Shown piece by piece: positions 5,795-12,572 of a DNA stretch of 15,860 bases (within the stretch, counting starts at the first letter, position 1; each line of letters opens with the position of its first letter). Both the position numbers and the translations under genes were made by a program. The stretch is from Hydrogenovibrio sp049975065 (GTDB lineage: Bacteria; Pseudomonadota; Gammaproteobacteria; Thiomicrospirales; Thiomicrospiraceae). The stretch lies in NCBI GenBank assembly GCA_049975065.1, contig JBNGDN010000042.1; one strand, given 5' to 3'. The notes beneath the pieces are model-generated. The model saw only the letters and a list, made by a program, of their open reading frames with translations, was not told the DNA's origin and did no database searches.

Positions 5795-5830
5795 AATGCG
5801 CATTATAGTCGATTGCAGCCGGTCATCGAA
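5793..5830 (-). promoter_or_regulatory. Predicted cmoM promoter with a 14-bp palindrome over the start
   Basis: On the minus strand TATAAT (5807-5802) is a perfect -10. TTCGAT (5830-5825), 17 bp upstream, is a weak -35. ATAATGCGCATTAT (5793-5806) is a perfect 14-bp palindrome spanning most of the -10 and touching the ATG at 5794. It could be an operator, or the symmetry could be chance. Confidence 0.5.
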
Positions 5831-5872
5831 TGGATGGCGTCGGCGGTAAGATTAATTTTGTACAAGACCTTA

Positions 5873-5894
5873 TTTAAATTACTGATAATTTAAA
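5873..5894. repeat. 9-bp inverted repeat between divergent genes
   Basis: TTTAAATTA (5873-5881) and TAATTTAAA (5886-5894) are perfect inverted repeats with a 4-nt spacer. They lie between cmoM (minus) and the diguanylate cyclase gene (plus). The AT-rich symmetric form suits a dimeric regulator's operator upstream of the cyclase. It could also be a weak hairpin. Confidence 0.45.
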
Positions 5895-6001
5895 CAGCGG
5901 TTTTCGTTAAGATGTTTATGCAAAGCCTTATCCTGTATTTAATGGGTTGTCAGCAATTCTAAAATGGGTGGGCGATTACTGAAAAAACGGGGTGGTCAAG
6001 C

Positions 6002-7240
6002 GTGGATCAGAAAATCATTGAACTGATAAGCAGCAGCGACACAGTGGTGTTTTATTGCGATTATGCGCCCAAATGGCCACTGCGTTTTGCCACCCGCAAT
6101 ATGGCCGATTTTGGTTACGATTCGGAGGCGGTTTGCCGGGAAACCGTGTGTTTTAAAGACCTGGTTCACACCAAAGACGTCGCAGCGCTGGAAAACGCGG
6201 TGGCGGAGCAGATTGAAGAAGACGGTTTTTGCGTGGCGAAAACCATTCGCCTGAAAGTGCCTGATTCAAGTGGTTTTGTCTGGGTAGAAACCCGTTTAAG
6301 TTTCGAACGAAATGCCGAGGGAGAGGTCACGAATTTACTCGGCAAGTTAGTGGATGTGACCGAACGGGTGGCGGCGGAAGAGCGGTTGAAAATTTTTGCC
6401 AAGGTGGTGGCGCAAACGGCGGACTTTGTCAAAATCACCGATCGGGAAGGGCGGCTGGTGTTTGTCAATCAAGCCTTACTGGACAAAACCGGTTACACCG
6501 AAAAAGAGCTTTTGGGGCGTACGCTCGGGGTGTTTAAGTCGGAAATGCAGGATCAAACAAAGGCCAAAGCCTTATGGCAGCGGATTCTGGCGGGCGAGGT
6601 GTATCACAATCGCATTATGAACCGTTGCAAAGACGGTTCCACCTATTATGAGGACATCACCATCAGTCCGGTGTTCGGAGCCGATGAGGCCATTGAATAT
6701 TTTGTCTCCACCGGCAAGGATGTTTCGGAGCAGGTCAAAATGCAGCAAGCCTTGAACGAAATGGCGATGAAAGATGCCTTGACCGGCTTGTGTAACCGTC
6801 GCCATTTAATGAGTGTGATCGAGCAGGAAATGGCGGAACGCCAGGCCTGCGGGCAGGTGATCGGCATGATTTTGTTTGATGTGGATTTTTTCAAAGAAAT
6901 CAATGACCGTTATGGGCATGATGTCGGCGACGAAGTGTTGTTGGAAATGGCGGAGATTTTGAAGCACTTGGGGGAGGGCATCAATCACGTTGGCCGTTGG
7001 GGCGGCGAGGAATTTTTACTGCTGGTGTTAGAGCCGGATTTGGGCGAAATGATCAAGACCGCTAATGGCTTGCGCGAGCAGATACAACAACATTCTTTTT
7101 CTAAAATCGACCGTGTCACGGTCAGTATCGGGGTGACGCTTTCCAACGTAAACGATACACCGGCAGATTTATTCAAACGCGCCGATCAGGCACTGTATAA
7201 AGCCAAGCATAACGGGCGTAATCGCGTAGAAATCTCGTAA
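6002..7240 (+). CDS. PAS-PAS-GGDEF diguanylate cyclase
   Basis: This 412-aa protein should make cyclic di-GMP from two GTP. Residues ~10-125 form a PAS-like fold ending in LGKLVDVTERV. A clear second PAS follows (~130-245: KITDREGRLVFVNQALL, TGYTEKELLGR, STGKDVSEQV). The GGDEF domain (~255-412) has DALTGLCNRR, metal-binding D293 in LFDVDFF, and an intact GGEEF at 334-338. The inhibitory RxxD site nine residues before GGEEF is replaced by EGIN (325-328), so product inhibition through the I-site is not expected. There are no membrane segments, so it is probably cytoplasmic. GTG at 6002 is the only start after the in-frame stop at 5960 and has GGGGTGG upstream. A CCAGGCCTGC near-match lies at 6841. 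Confidence 0.92.
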   Translation: MDQKIIELISSSDTVVFYCDYAPKWPLRFATRNMADFGYDSEAVCRETVCFKDLVHTKDVAALENAVAEQIEEDGFCVAKTIRLKVPDSSGFVWVETRLSFERNAEGEVTNLLGKLVDVTERVAAEERLKIFAKVVAQTADFVKITDREGRLVFVNQALLDKTGYTEKELLGRTLGVFKSEMQDQTKAKALWQRILAGEVYHNRIMNRCKDGSTYYEDITISPVFGADEAIEYFVSTGKDVSEQVKMQQALNEMAMKDALTGLCNRRHLMSVIEQEMAERQACGQVIGMILFDVDFFKEINDRYGHDVGDEVLLEMAEILKHLGEGINHVGRWGGEEFLLLVLEPDLGEMIKTANGLREQIQQHSFSKIDRVTVSIGVTLSNVNDTPADLFKRADQALYKAKHNGRNRVEIS

Positions 7241-7243
7241 ACC

Positions 7244-7275
7244 GTTTTGACCAGGCCTGGTCGTTTTAGTTTTTT
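7244..7275 (+). terminator. Palindrome plus T-runs, possible terminator of the cyclase gene
   Basis: GACCAGGCCTGGTC (7249-7262) is a perfect 14-bp palindrome that can fold with a GGCC loop. TTTT (7264-7267) and TTTTTT (7270-7275) follow. The CCAGGCCTGG copy (7251-7260) would supply the stem, so the repeat may have been recruited as a terminator. The 5-bp stem is short. Confidence 0.5.
7251..7260. repeat. CCAGGCCTGG palindrome, copy 7
   Basis: Exact copy, symmetric over 14 bp, 11 bp after the cyclase stop codon and 137 bp before the methyltransferase gene. Confidence 0.85.
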
Positions 7276-7346
7276 AGGTTTTCTTTGCAAGCTCTTGGAT
7301 AATCGGGGTTTTCGCCAGCGCCGCTATAACCTTTTCTGTTTTCCTT

Positions 7347-7352
7347 TATAAT
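7347..7352 (+). promoter_or_regulatory. Possible -10 element for the methyltransferase gene
   Basis: A perfect TATAAT lies 44 bp before the ATG at 7397, but the sequence 17 bp upstream (CTATAA) is not a convincing -35. A second AT-rich candidate, CATAAT, lies at 7374-7379. Confidence 0.3.
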
Positions 7353-7396
7353 TTAATAACCCTGACCAAGGTTGCATAATGTAGGAAGATACGAAA

Positions 7397-8650
7397 ATGA
7401 CTCAATCCGTGTATTCACTGGATGAAACCGCCAAATTGTTGTCCGTTTCCAAAGAAACTTTAAGACGTTGGGATAAAAATGGCAAATTAAAATCCACCCG
7501 TTTGCCAAACAACTACAGGGTTTATACGCCTGAGACGCTCAAGGCGTATACCGGCGGTGTCGGCATTTTTGATATGGAGGTGATGGACGAACATCATTAT
7601 TCGCCCATTAAACCCTACAAAACGATTGAGCTTTTTGCCGGGGCGGGCGGTTTGGCACTCGGGTTGGAAAAAGCCGGTTTGGAGTGTGCTTTACTCAATG
7701 AAGTCAATAAGTGGGCCTGCAAGACGCTGAAGCGCAATCGCCCAGACTGGCAAGTGGCAGAGGGGGATATCGCAAACATCGACTTTTCAAGTTTTTTGGG
7801 GCAAATCGATATTATTTCGGGTGGCTTTCCATGCCAAGCGTTCAGCTATGCAGGCAAAAAACTCGGTTTTGAAGATACGCGAGGCACCTTGTTTTACGAG
7901 TTTTCCAGAGCGGTGAAAGAAGTACAGCCCAAGCTGTTTATTGCTGAAAATGTCCGAGGACTGGTGTCGCATGATAAAGGCCGAACCTTGAAGACCATGG
8001 TGGATGTCATGGAAACACTCAACTACAAGGTGTTGCCGCCAAAGGTTTTAAAAGCGATTCACTACCAGGTGCCACAGAAACGAGAACGGCTTTTTTTGGT
8101 TGGCATACGTAAAGATTTAAAAATCCATTACCAGTACCCGAAGCCTTCTGATGACATTTTGGTATTAGCCGATGCCTTGAAAGCCGGTAAGCTTTATCCG
8201 ACCGATGTGCCGGATTCGGCGGGTCAACGGTATCCGGAGTCGAAACAAAAAATTATGGAACGCATTCCGCCCGGTGGCTATTGGCGGGATCTGCCCGAAC
8301 CCTTGCAAAAGGACTATATGAAAAAAAGTTTTTATCTCGGTGGCGGAAAAACCGGGATGGCGCGGCGGATTGCTTGGGACGAACCCTGTTTAACCCTAAC
8401 GACCTCTCCAGCACAAAAGCAGACGGAACGTTGTCATCCAGATGAAACACGACCTTTTACCACGCGTGAATATGCGCGTATTCAAACCTTTCCCGATGAT
8501 TGGATGTTTGAAGGCAGTATGAATGAAATTTACCGCCAAATCGGCAATGCCGTGCCGGTCAATTTGGCTTATGCCGTGGCTAAGGAAGCGGTGAGAGCGC
8601 TCAACCGCCACACCATCGAGCAAGAAATCAGTCAACGATTTGCATCCTAG
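7397..8650 (+). CDS. DNA cytosine-5 methyltransferase with N-terminal HTH domain
   Basis: This 417-aa enzyme methylates the C5 of cytosine in a specific DNA site. Residues 5-57 (YSLDETAKLLSVSKETLRRW, then LPNNYRVYT) match a MerR/excisionase-type winged helix, an unusual fusion to this class. The methylase core follows: motif I FAGAGGL (80-86), motif IV GGFPCQAFS with nucleophile C146, motif VI ENV (184-186), motif VIII QKRER (227-231), a target-recognition region ~240-345, motif IX RPFTTREYARIQTFP and motif X QIGNAVP. No endonuclease gene is adjacent, so it looks like an orphan. AGGAAG lies 8 bp before the ATG. The recognition site cannot be read from the sequence. Its HTH may bind its own promoter. 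Confidence 0.93.
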   Translation: MTQSVYSLDETAKLLSVSKETLRRWDKNGKLKSTRLPNNYRVYTPETLKAYTGGVGIFDMEVMDEHHYSPIKPYKTIELFAGAGGLALGLEKAGLECALLNEVNKWACKTLKRNRPDWQVAEGDIANIDFSSFLGQIDIISGGFPCQAFSYAGKKLGFEDTRGTLFYEFSRAVKEVQPKLFIAENVRGLVSHDKGRTLKTMVDVMETLNYKVLPPKVLKAIHYQVPQKRERLFLVGIRKDLKIHYQYPKPSDDILVLADALKAGKLYPTDVPDSAGQRYPESKQKIMERIPPGGYWRDLPEPLQKDYMKKSFYLGGGKTGMARRIAWDEPCLTLTTSPAQKQTERCHPDETRPFTTREYARIQTFPDDWMFEGSMNEIYRQIGNAVPVNLAYAVAKEAVRALNRHTIEQEISQRFAS

Positions 8651-8659
8651 CTCGAAAAA

Positions 8660-8802
8660 TTCATAAATTAAGCACCACCTCGCTTGCCCCTTGATTCCAC
8701 AAGCGATATTTTCTCAGTCGGTCGTAATCGTGGAGTCGACACTTCTTCGAAAATTTCCTTGTGAAACCAATGCTCTGCGCAATCTCAGCACAAATTTATG
8801 AA
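8660..8802. mobile_element. 143-bp MITE-like element, copy 2
   Basis: Same length and orientation as 1039-1181, with the same terminal repeats TTCATAAATT (8660-8669) and AATTTATGAA (8793-8802). It begins 9 bp after the methyltransferase stop. Outside the ends, CCCGAA-type hexamers at similar distance (before copy 1, after copy 2) may extend the inverted repeat to ~19 bp. Most differences from copy 1 fall in the last 30 bp. Confidence 0.75.
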
Positions 8803-8845
8803 ACATTCGGGTTAGCCCGGAAGTTTCTTACGGGTTTCAAGTCAT

Positions 8846-8874
8846 AAGCGCAACCAATTGTTGCGCTTTTTTTT
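8846..8874 (+). terminator. Strong rho-independent terminator
   Basis: AAGCGCAAC (8846-8854) pairs perfectly with GTTGCGCTT (8860-8868) across a 5-nt loop and runs into eight T (8867-8874). It would end the methyltransferase transcript after reading through the 143-bp element, and insulate the efflux operon that follows. Confidence 0.85.
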
Positions 8875-8889
8875 GCTTGCGCGGTTTTG

Positions 8890-8899
8890 CCAGGCCTGG
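8890..8899. repeat. CCAGGCCTGG palindrome, copy 8
   Basis: Exact 10-bp copy between the terminator at 8846-8874 and the efflux-operon promoter. Confidence 0.85.
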
Positions 8900-8932
8900 T
8901 GAAATCGGTTTGGATGATGGGAAATGTGTCGG

Positions 8933-8961
8933 TTGTATATATCTGTTTATGCGGATATACT
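8933..8961 (+). promoter_or_regulatory. Promoter and probable operator of the arsenite/RND operon
   Basis: TTGTAT (8933-8938) and TATACT (8956-8961) are separated by 17 bp, a good sigma-70 match about 45 bp before the first gene. An imperfect inverted repeat overlaps it: GTATATATC (8935-8943) against GATATAC (8954-8960). Repressor sites of the ArsR/SmtB family commonly overlap ars promoters in this way, so arsenite-responsive repression is a reasonable inference. No arsR gene is in the window. Confidence 0.6.
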
Positions 8962-9005
8962 GTTTTGAATCGTTTTTAATTGGTTATTGAAGCAGGGAGT
9001 CGGTG

Positions 9006-9578
9006 ATGTTTGAAGGGTTGGGCAATTGGGTCGCTTACGATCTGTTGGCGGCTTCGTCCCAAGCGGGTGCGGCGGTGCAGTTTTTTGTGATGGACACCGT
9101 TAAGATTTTTGTGATGCTGGTGGCGATTATTTATGTCATGGGGCTGCTGCGGGCGTTTGTTTCCACTGAGCGCATTCGTAAAATGGTGGCCGGTAAACCC
9201 AAGTGGATGGGGCGTTCATTGGCGATTACGCTTGGGTCGGTGACGCCCTTTTGTTCTTGTTCGTCGGTGCCATTGTTTATTGGTTTTGTGGAAGCGCGGA
9301 TTCCGCTGGGCATTACCTTTGCATTTTTGATTGCCAGCCCGATGATTAATGAGGTGGCGGTGGTGTTGTTGATCGGCATTCTCGGTTGGGAAATCGCGCT
9401 GCTGTATGTGCTGGCGGGCGTGGTGGTGGCCTATGTTGGCTCGGTGGTCATTGAGTGGTTTAAGCCGGAGCGTTGGGTGGAGTCCTATGTGTGGGATATT
9501 AAAATGCGTCAACAGCAAGAGCAGCAGGCGCAGGTTGGCGGCTACGGGCGTTACCGTTGGCTCCGGCTAGGTTTATAA
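9006..9578 (+). CDS. ArsP-like permease (DUF318/COG0701), half length
   Basis: This 190-aa membrane protein has about four hydrophobic segments (~25-50, 72-95, 100-125, 130-150). It carries the family motif TPFCSCSSVP (80-89), whose cysteines in ArsP-type permeases are implicated in trivalent organoarsenical binding, and SPMINEVAV (111-119). Typical family members are about twice this length with a second similar half. Here the protein ends in a short charged tail after ~165 and the next gene starts 24 bp later. It may be truncated, or a half-size permease acting as a dimer. I chose the ATG at 9006 because AGGGAG lies 6 bp upstream; the GTG at 9003 is the alternative. Confidence 0.8.
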   Translation: MFEGLGNWVAYDLLAASSQAGAAVQFFVMDTVKIFVMLVAIIYVMGLLRAFVSTERIRKMVAGKPKWMGRSLAITLGSVTPFCSCSSVPLFIGFVEARIPLGITFAFLIASPMINEVAVVLLIGILGWEIALLYVLAGVVVAYVGSVVIEWFKPERWVESYVWDIKMRQQQEQQAQVGGYGRYRWLRLGL

Positions 9579-9602
9579 GGTAGCTAAATGTAGGGTGAAA
9601 AA

Positions 9603-10079
9603 ATGATGTTTGCGGAATTTCAGCGTGTTATAAATGCGGCAGGGCAGCGGGAGATAACGTTTATTTTGCCGAATGGCGACAGGGTGCCGTCCCATTTTCA
9701 CATCACCGATGTGGGCAGTGTGTTTCAGCACTTTATCGACTGCGGCGGGCAAACTCGGTCGGTGTCGTTTGTGCAAATCCAGTTGTGGCTCGGGGCGGAT
9801 ACCGAACATCGGTTAACATCTGCGACAGCGGCTAAAATTTTGCAACAGAGTTATCCCGTGTTAAAGAAAATACCAGGCCTGGCGGATTCTGAGGTGGCGA
9901 TAGAGTATCAAACGGATGTCACCGCTCGGTATGATATTCACGAAGCGACGATGACGGATTCGGAAGTGCTGTTTTCCCTCACGACACCCCCCACGCAGTG
10001 TTGGGCGGCGATGCGGCATTTAAATGCAAAGGGCGATGAGGGTGGCGGCCATCCGACATCGACCGCTTGTTGTGGTTAA
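9603..10079 (+). CDS. DUF6428-like protein of the arsenic operon
   Basis: This 158-aa protein shows FILPNGDRVPSHFHITDVG (20-38), FIDCGGQTRSVSFVQIQLW (44-62) and a DTEHRLTSATAAKIL helix. I recall this pattern from the DUF6428 family, often found beside arsenic-resistance genes; its biochemical role is not established. The HFH and IDCGG positions could form a metal or small-ligand site. The protein ends in TACCG, with vicinal cysteines that could bind arsenite, which is inference. The start is 9603 or 9606 (AGGGTG at 9592). It contains a CCAGGCCTGG copy read as Pro-Gly-Leu. It sits between the permease and arsB, so it probably shares their control. Confidence 0.7.
   Translation: MMFAEFQRVINAAGQREITFILPNGDRVPSHFHITDVGSVFQHFIDCGGQTRSVSFVQIQLWLGADTEHRLTSATAAKILQQSYPVLKKIPGLADSEVAIEYQTDVTARYDIHEATMTDSEVLFSLTTPPTQCWAAMRHLNAKGDEGGGHPTSTACCG
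9873..9882. repeat. CCAGGCCTGG palindrome, copy 9 (inside DUF6428-like gene)
   Basis: Exact 10-bp copy in coding sequence, read as Pro-Gly-Leu. Confidence 0.85.
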
Positions 10080-10091
10080 ATAGGAGTGAAC

Positions 10092-11363
10092 ATGAACGAA
10101 CTTTGGCTGGCGACAAGCCTGTTTGCCGTGACCTTGCTGCTGGTGATCTGGCAGCCAAAGGGCTTGAAAATTGGCACCACGGCGATGGGCGGCGCTTTGC
10201 TGGCGTTGCTGTTGGGGGCGGTGTCTTTGGCCGATGTTTGGGAGGTGACGGGCATCGTTTGGGATGCCACCTTGGCGTTTATTGGGATTATTTTGATTTC
10301 GATGGTGCTGGATGAATTGGGGTTCTTTGAATGGGCAGCGATTCACATGGCGCATTTATCGGGCGGCAACGGCCATCTGATGTTTGTGTACACGGTGCTG
10401 CTGGGCGCGGTGGTGGCGGCCTTTTTTGCCAACGATGGGGCGGCGCTGATTTTGACGCCGATTATTCTGGCGAAAATGCGCTTATTGCAGTTGAATTTCA
10501 AGGCCTTGATTGCGTTTGTGCTGGCGGCGGGTTTTATCAGTGACGCCGCCAGTATGCCGTTGATTTTTTCCAACCTGACCAATATCGTCACAGCGCATTA
10601 TTTCAATCTCGGCTTTATGGACTATGCGGCGGTGATGTGGTGGCCGAATTTGGTGTCGGTTGGGGTGAGTACGGCGCTGCTGTGGTGGCTTTTTCGTAAG
10701 GATATTCCGCTGAGGGTTTCAACGGACTTACTCAAACCCGCCGCAACCGCCATTCGCAGCCGTGCCATGTTCCGTCACAGTTGGTGGGTGCTGGCGCTGG
10801 TGTTTGCAGGCATTCCACTGGGCGAGGCGTATGGTTTGCCGGTGAGTCTGTTTGCCTTGAGTGGTGCGGCCATTTTGCTGGGGTTGGGCTATGGGTATAA
10901 AATCCTGAATGTCGGCCAGACCCTCAAAGCCGCACCCTGGCAAATTGTCTGGTTCAGCATTGGGTTATATGTCGTGGTCTGGGGGTTGAAAAATGCCGGG
11001 CTGACCAACTTACTGGCGGCAGGCCTGGTGGATTTGGCGGCTTACGGTCATGTGGTGCAGGTGGTTGGCACCGGGTTTATGGCGGCCATTTTAAGCGCCT
11101 TAATGAACAATATGCCGACCATTATGGTCATGGACATTGCACTGGCGCAAGCCGGTCAGGATGTGTTAGCCTATGCCAATATTATCGGCAGTAATCTCGG
11201 GCCGAAAATGACGCCCTGGGGGTCTTTAGCGACTTTGCTGTGGTTGCATGTATTGATGCAAAAAGGCGTGACCATCGGCTGGGGGCAATATATGAAAATG
11301 GGTCTGCTGATTACCCCGCCGGTATTGCTGTTGAGTTTGCTGATGCTGGCATGGGTGCTTTAA
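10092..11363 (+). CDS. arsB: Arsenite efflux transporter ArsB
   Basis: This 423-aa, highly hydrophobic protein has the length and character of ArsB in the ion-transporter superfamily, with about 11-12 membrane segments. It expels arsenite or antimonite across the inner membrane, alone by proton exchange or with the ATPase ArsA, which is not seen here. FFANDGAALILTPI (111-124) and the later SNLTNIVTAHYF and IGSNLGPKMTPWGSLATLLWLH are family signatures. I chose the ATG at 10092 because TAGGAG (10081-10086) lies 5 bp upstream. It starts 12 bp after the DUF6428-like gene. A GCAGGCCTGG near-match to the palindrome lies at 11020. Confidence 0.93.
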   Translation: MNELWLATSLFAVTLLLVIWQPKGLKIGTTAMGGALLALLLGAVSLADVWEVTGIVWDATLAFIGIILISMVLDELGFFEWAAIHMAHLSGGNGHLMFVYTVLLGAVVAAFFANDGAALILTPIILAKMRLLQLNFKALIAFVLAAGFISDAASMPLIFSNLTNIVTAHYFNLGFMDYAAVMWWPNLVSVGVSTALLWWLFRKDIPLRVSTDLLKPAATAIRSRAMFRHSWWVLALVFAGIPLGEAYGLPVSLFALSGAAILLGLGYGYKILNVGQTLKAAPWQIVWFSIGLYVVVWGLKNAGLTNLLAAGLVDLAAYGHVVQVVGTGFMAAILSALMNNMPTIMVMDIALAQAGQDVLAYANIIGSNLGPKMTPWGSLATLLWLHVLMQKGVTIGWGQYMKMGLLITPPVLLLSLLMLAWVL

Positions 11364-11444
11364 GTCCCGCAGGATTGCAAACGGATTCAGTCAGAGGTTT
11401 CTGGGGTCGATGTGCGGCTGAGGTTGAGAACAAAAGGAGTGGGC

Positions 11445-12572
11445 ATGAAAGGGATTTTGGTTTGGGTACGTGGGCTGGTGGTTTCAGGTTTGGTGGTTTG
11501 GATGGGCTTAGTGTCAGGTTGCCGTTCCTCCGATGCCCCGGCCGAAGCGGAAAAACCGCCGGTGGTGCAGGCGTTTGCCTTGACGACGGAAACACAACCC
11601 GGGCAGACCCTTTCTGGGGTGGTGGCGCCGCGTTATCAAAGCACCCTGAGTTTTCGCGTCGGCGGCAAGGTGGTGGAGCGCCGTGTGGATGTGGGGGATG
11701 AAGTGGCCGCCGGAACCGTGCTGATGCGTCTGGAGCCGGAGGATTTTGAACTGGCCTTGAAAGCCTTGAAGGCGGAAATCACTGCCACCCGTTCGGAAAT
11801 CGTCAATGCCAAAAGCGAAGTGGCGCGTTTACAGAAATTATATGCTAAAAATCTCACCTCGGAACAAACGCTGGATCGGGCGCAAAATCAGTTGAATGTG
11901 CTTCAGGCGCGGCTGGACACTCAGCAACATCAGGCCGCGCAAACTCAGCATCAGATGGAATACGCCACCTTGCGGGTGCCGGACAATTCGCCAGGCCTGG
12001 TGAAAATCCTAGAGGTGATGGTGGAAGCCGGTGAAGTGGTGAGTCAGGGGCAGCCGGTGTTGCGGCTGGCGCGGACCACGCCGACCGAAGTGCGGGTGGC
12101 GTTACCGGAATCGCTCAGCACCCAGCCGCCGGCGAGCTTGCGATTGGATTTGGACGGACAACGGCTGACGTTATTCTTGCAGCGTTTGGGCGATCAGGCC
12201 GATGCGCGCAGCCGCACTTGGACGGCTTGGTACGGTTTGAGCGAAAAAGACCCTAATCACCAGGCCTGGCCAAAAGGCTTACGTTGGGGTGAAACGGTGA
12301 CGCTGCAACGACCATCTTCCGAAAAGGCTTGGCGCTTGCCGGTCAGTGCCTTGCTGCGGCGCGGCGATCGCACAGTGGCGTTTCGGTTGAAAGCGGTTGC
12401 CAACGACGGCACGGCGTTTCAGTTAGAGGCGGTGCCGGTGCAGGTGCAGACCCTGAATGCGCAATGGGTCTGGGTCACCACCGAAGCTGACATCCAGCCC
12501 GGGGATGAGGTGGTGGCCTTCGGTGTTCATACCTTGCAGGACGGTCAGTCGGTGCGGAGGGCGGCACCATGA
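11445..12572 (+). CDS. RND efflux periplasmic adaptor (membrane fusion lipoprotein)
   Basis: This 375-aa protein is the periplasmic adaptor of a tripartite pump. A signal peptide ends in LVSGC, with C26 as the lipidated cysteine. FRVGGKVVERRVDVGDEVAAGTVLMRL (~70-96) is the first half of the lipoyl/barrel-sandwich domain, ~100-172 is a long helical hairpin rich in Gln/Ala/Leu, and VMVEAGEVVSQGQPVLRL (~191-208) is the second lipoyl half. A beta-barrel and a membrane-proximal domain follow. I chose the ATG at 11445 because AGGAG lies 5 bp upstream. It follows arsB by 81 bp without a visible terminator and overlaps the pump gene by 4 bp (ATGA). Two CCAGGCCTGG copies lie inside it. Confidence 0.9.
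   Translation: MKGILVWVRGLVVSGLVVWMGLVSGCRSSDAPAEAEKPPVVQAFALTTETQPGQTLSGVVAPRYQSTLSFRVGGKVVERRVDVGDEVAAGTVLMRLEPEDFELALKALKAEITATRSEIVNAKSEVARLQKLYAKNLTSEQTLDRAQNQLNVLQARLDTQQHQAAQTQHQMEYATLRVPDNSPGLVKILEVMVEAGEVVSQGQPVLRLARTTPTEVRVALPESLSTQPPASLRLDLDGQRLTLFLQRLGDQADARSRTWTAWYGLSEKDPNHQAWPKGLRWGETVTLQRPSSEKAWRLPVSALLRRGDRTVAFRLKAVANDGTAFQLEAVPVQVQTLNAQWVWVTTEADIQPGDEVVAFGVHTLQDGQSVRRAAP
11991..12000. repeat. CCAGGCCTGG palindrome, copy 10 (inside adaptor gene)
   Basis: Exact 10-bp copy in the adaptor gene, read as Pro-Gly-Leu. Confidence 0.85.
12260..12269. repeat. CCAGGCCTGG palindrome, copy 11 (inside adaptor gene)
   Basis: Exact 10-bp copy in the adaptor gene, read as Gln-Ala-Trp, 269 bp after copy 10. 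Confidence 0.85.

Noticed and set aside
7397..8802. Restriction-modification system with a nuclease next to the methyltransferase
   Set aside because: The flanking genes are a diguanylate cyclase and an ars operon, and the gaps are too short to hold an endonuclease.
227..12269. CRISPR array
   Set aside because: The copies are irregularly spaced over 12 kb with no common spacer length.
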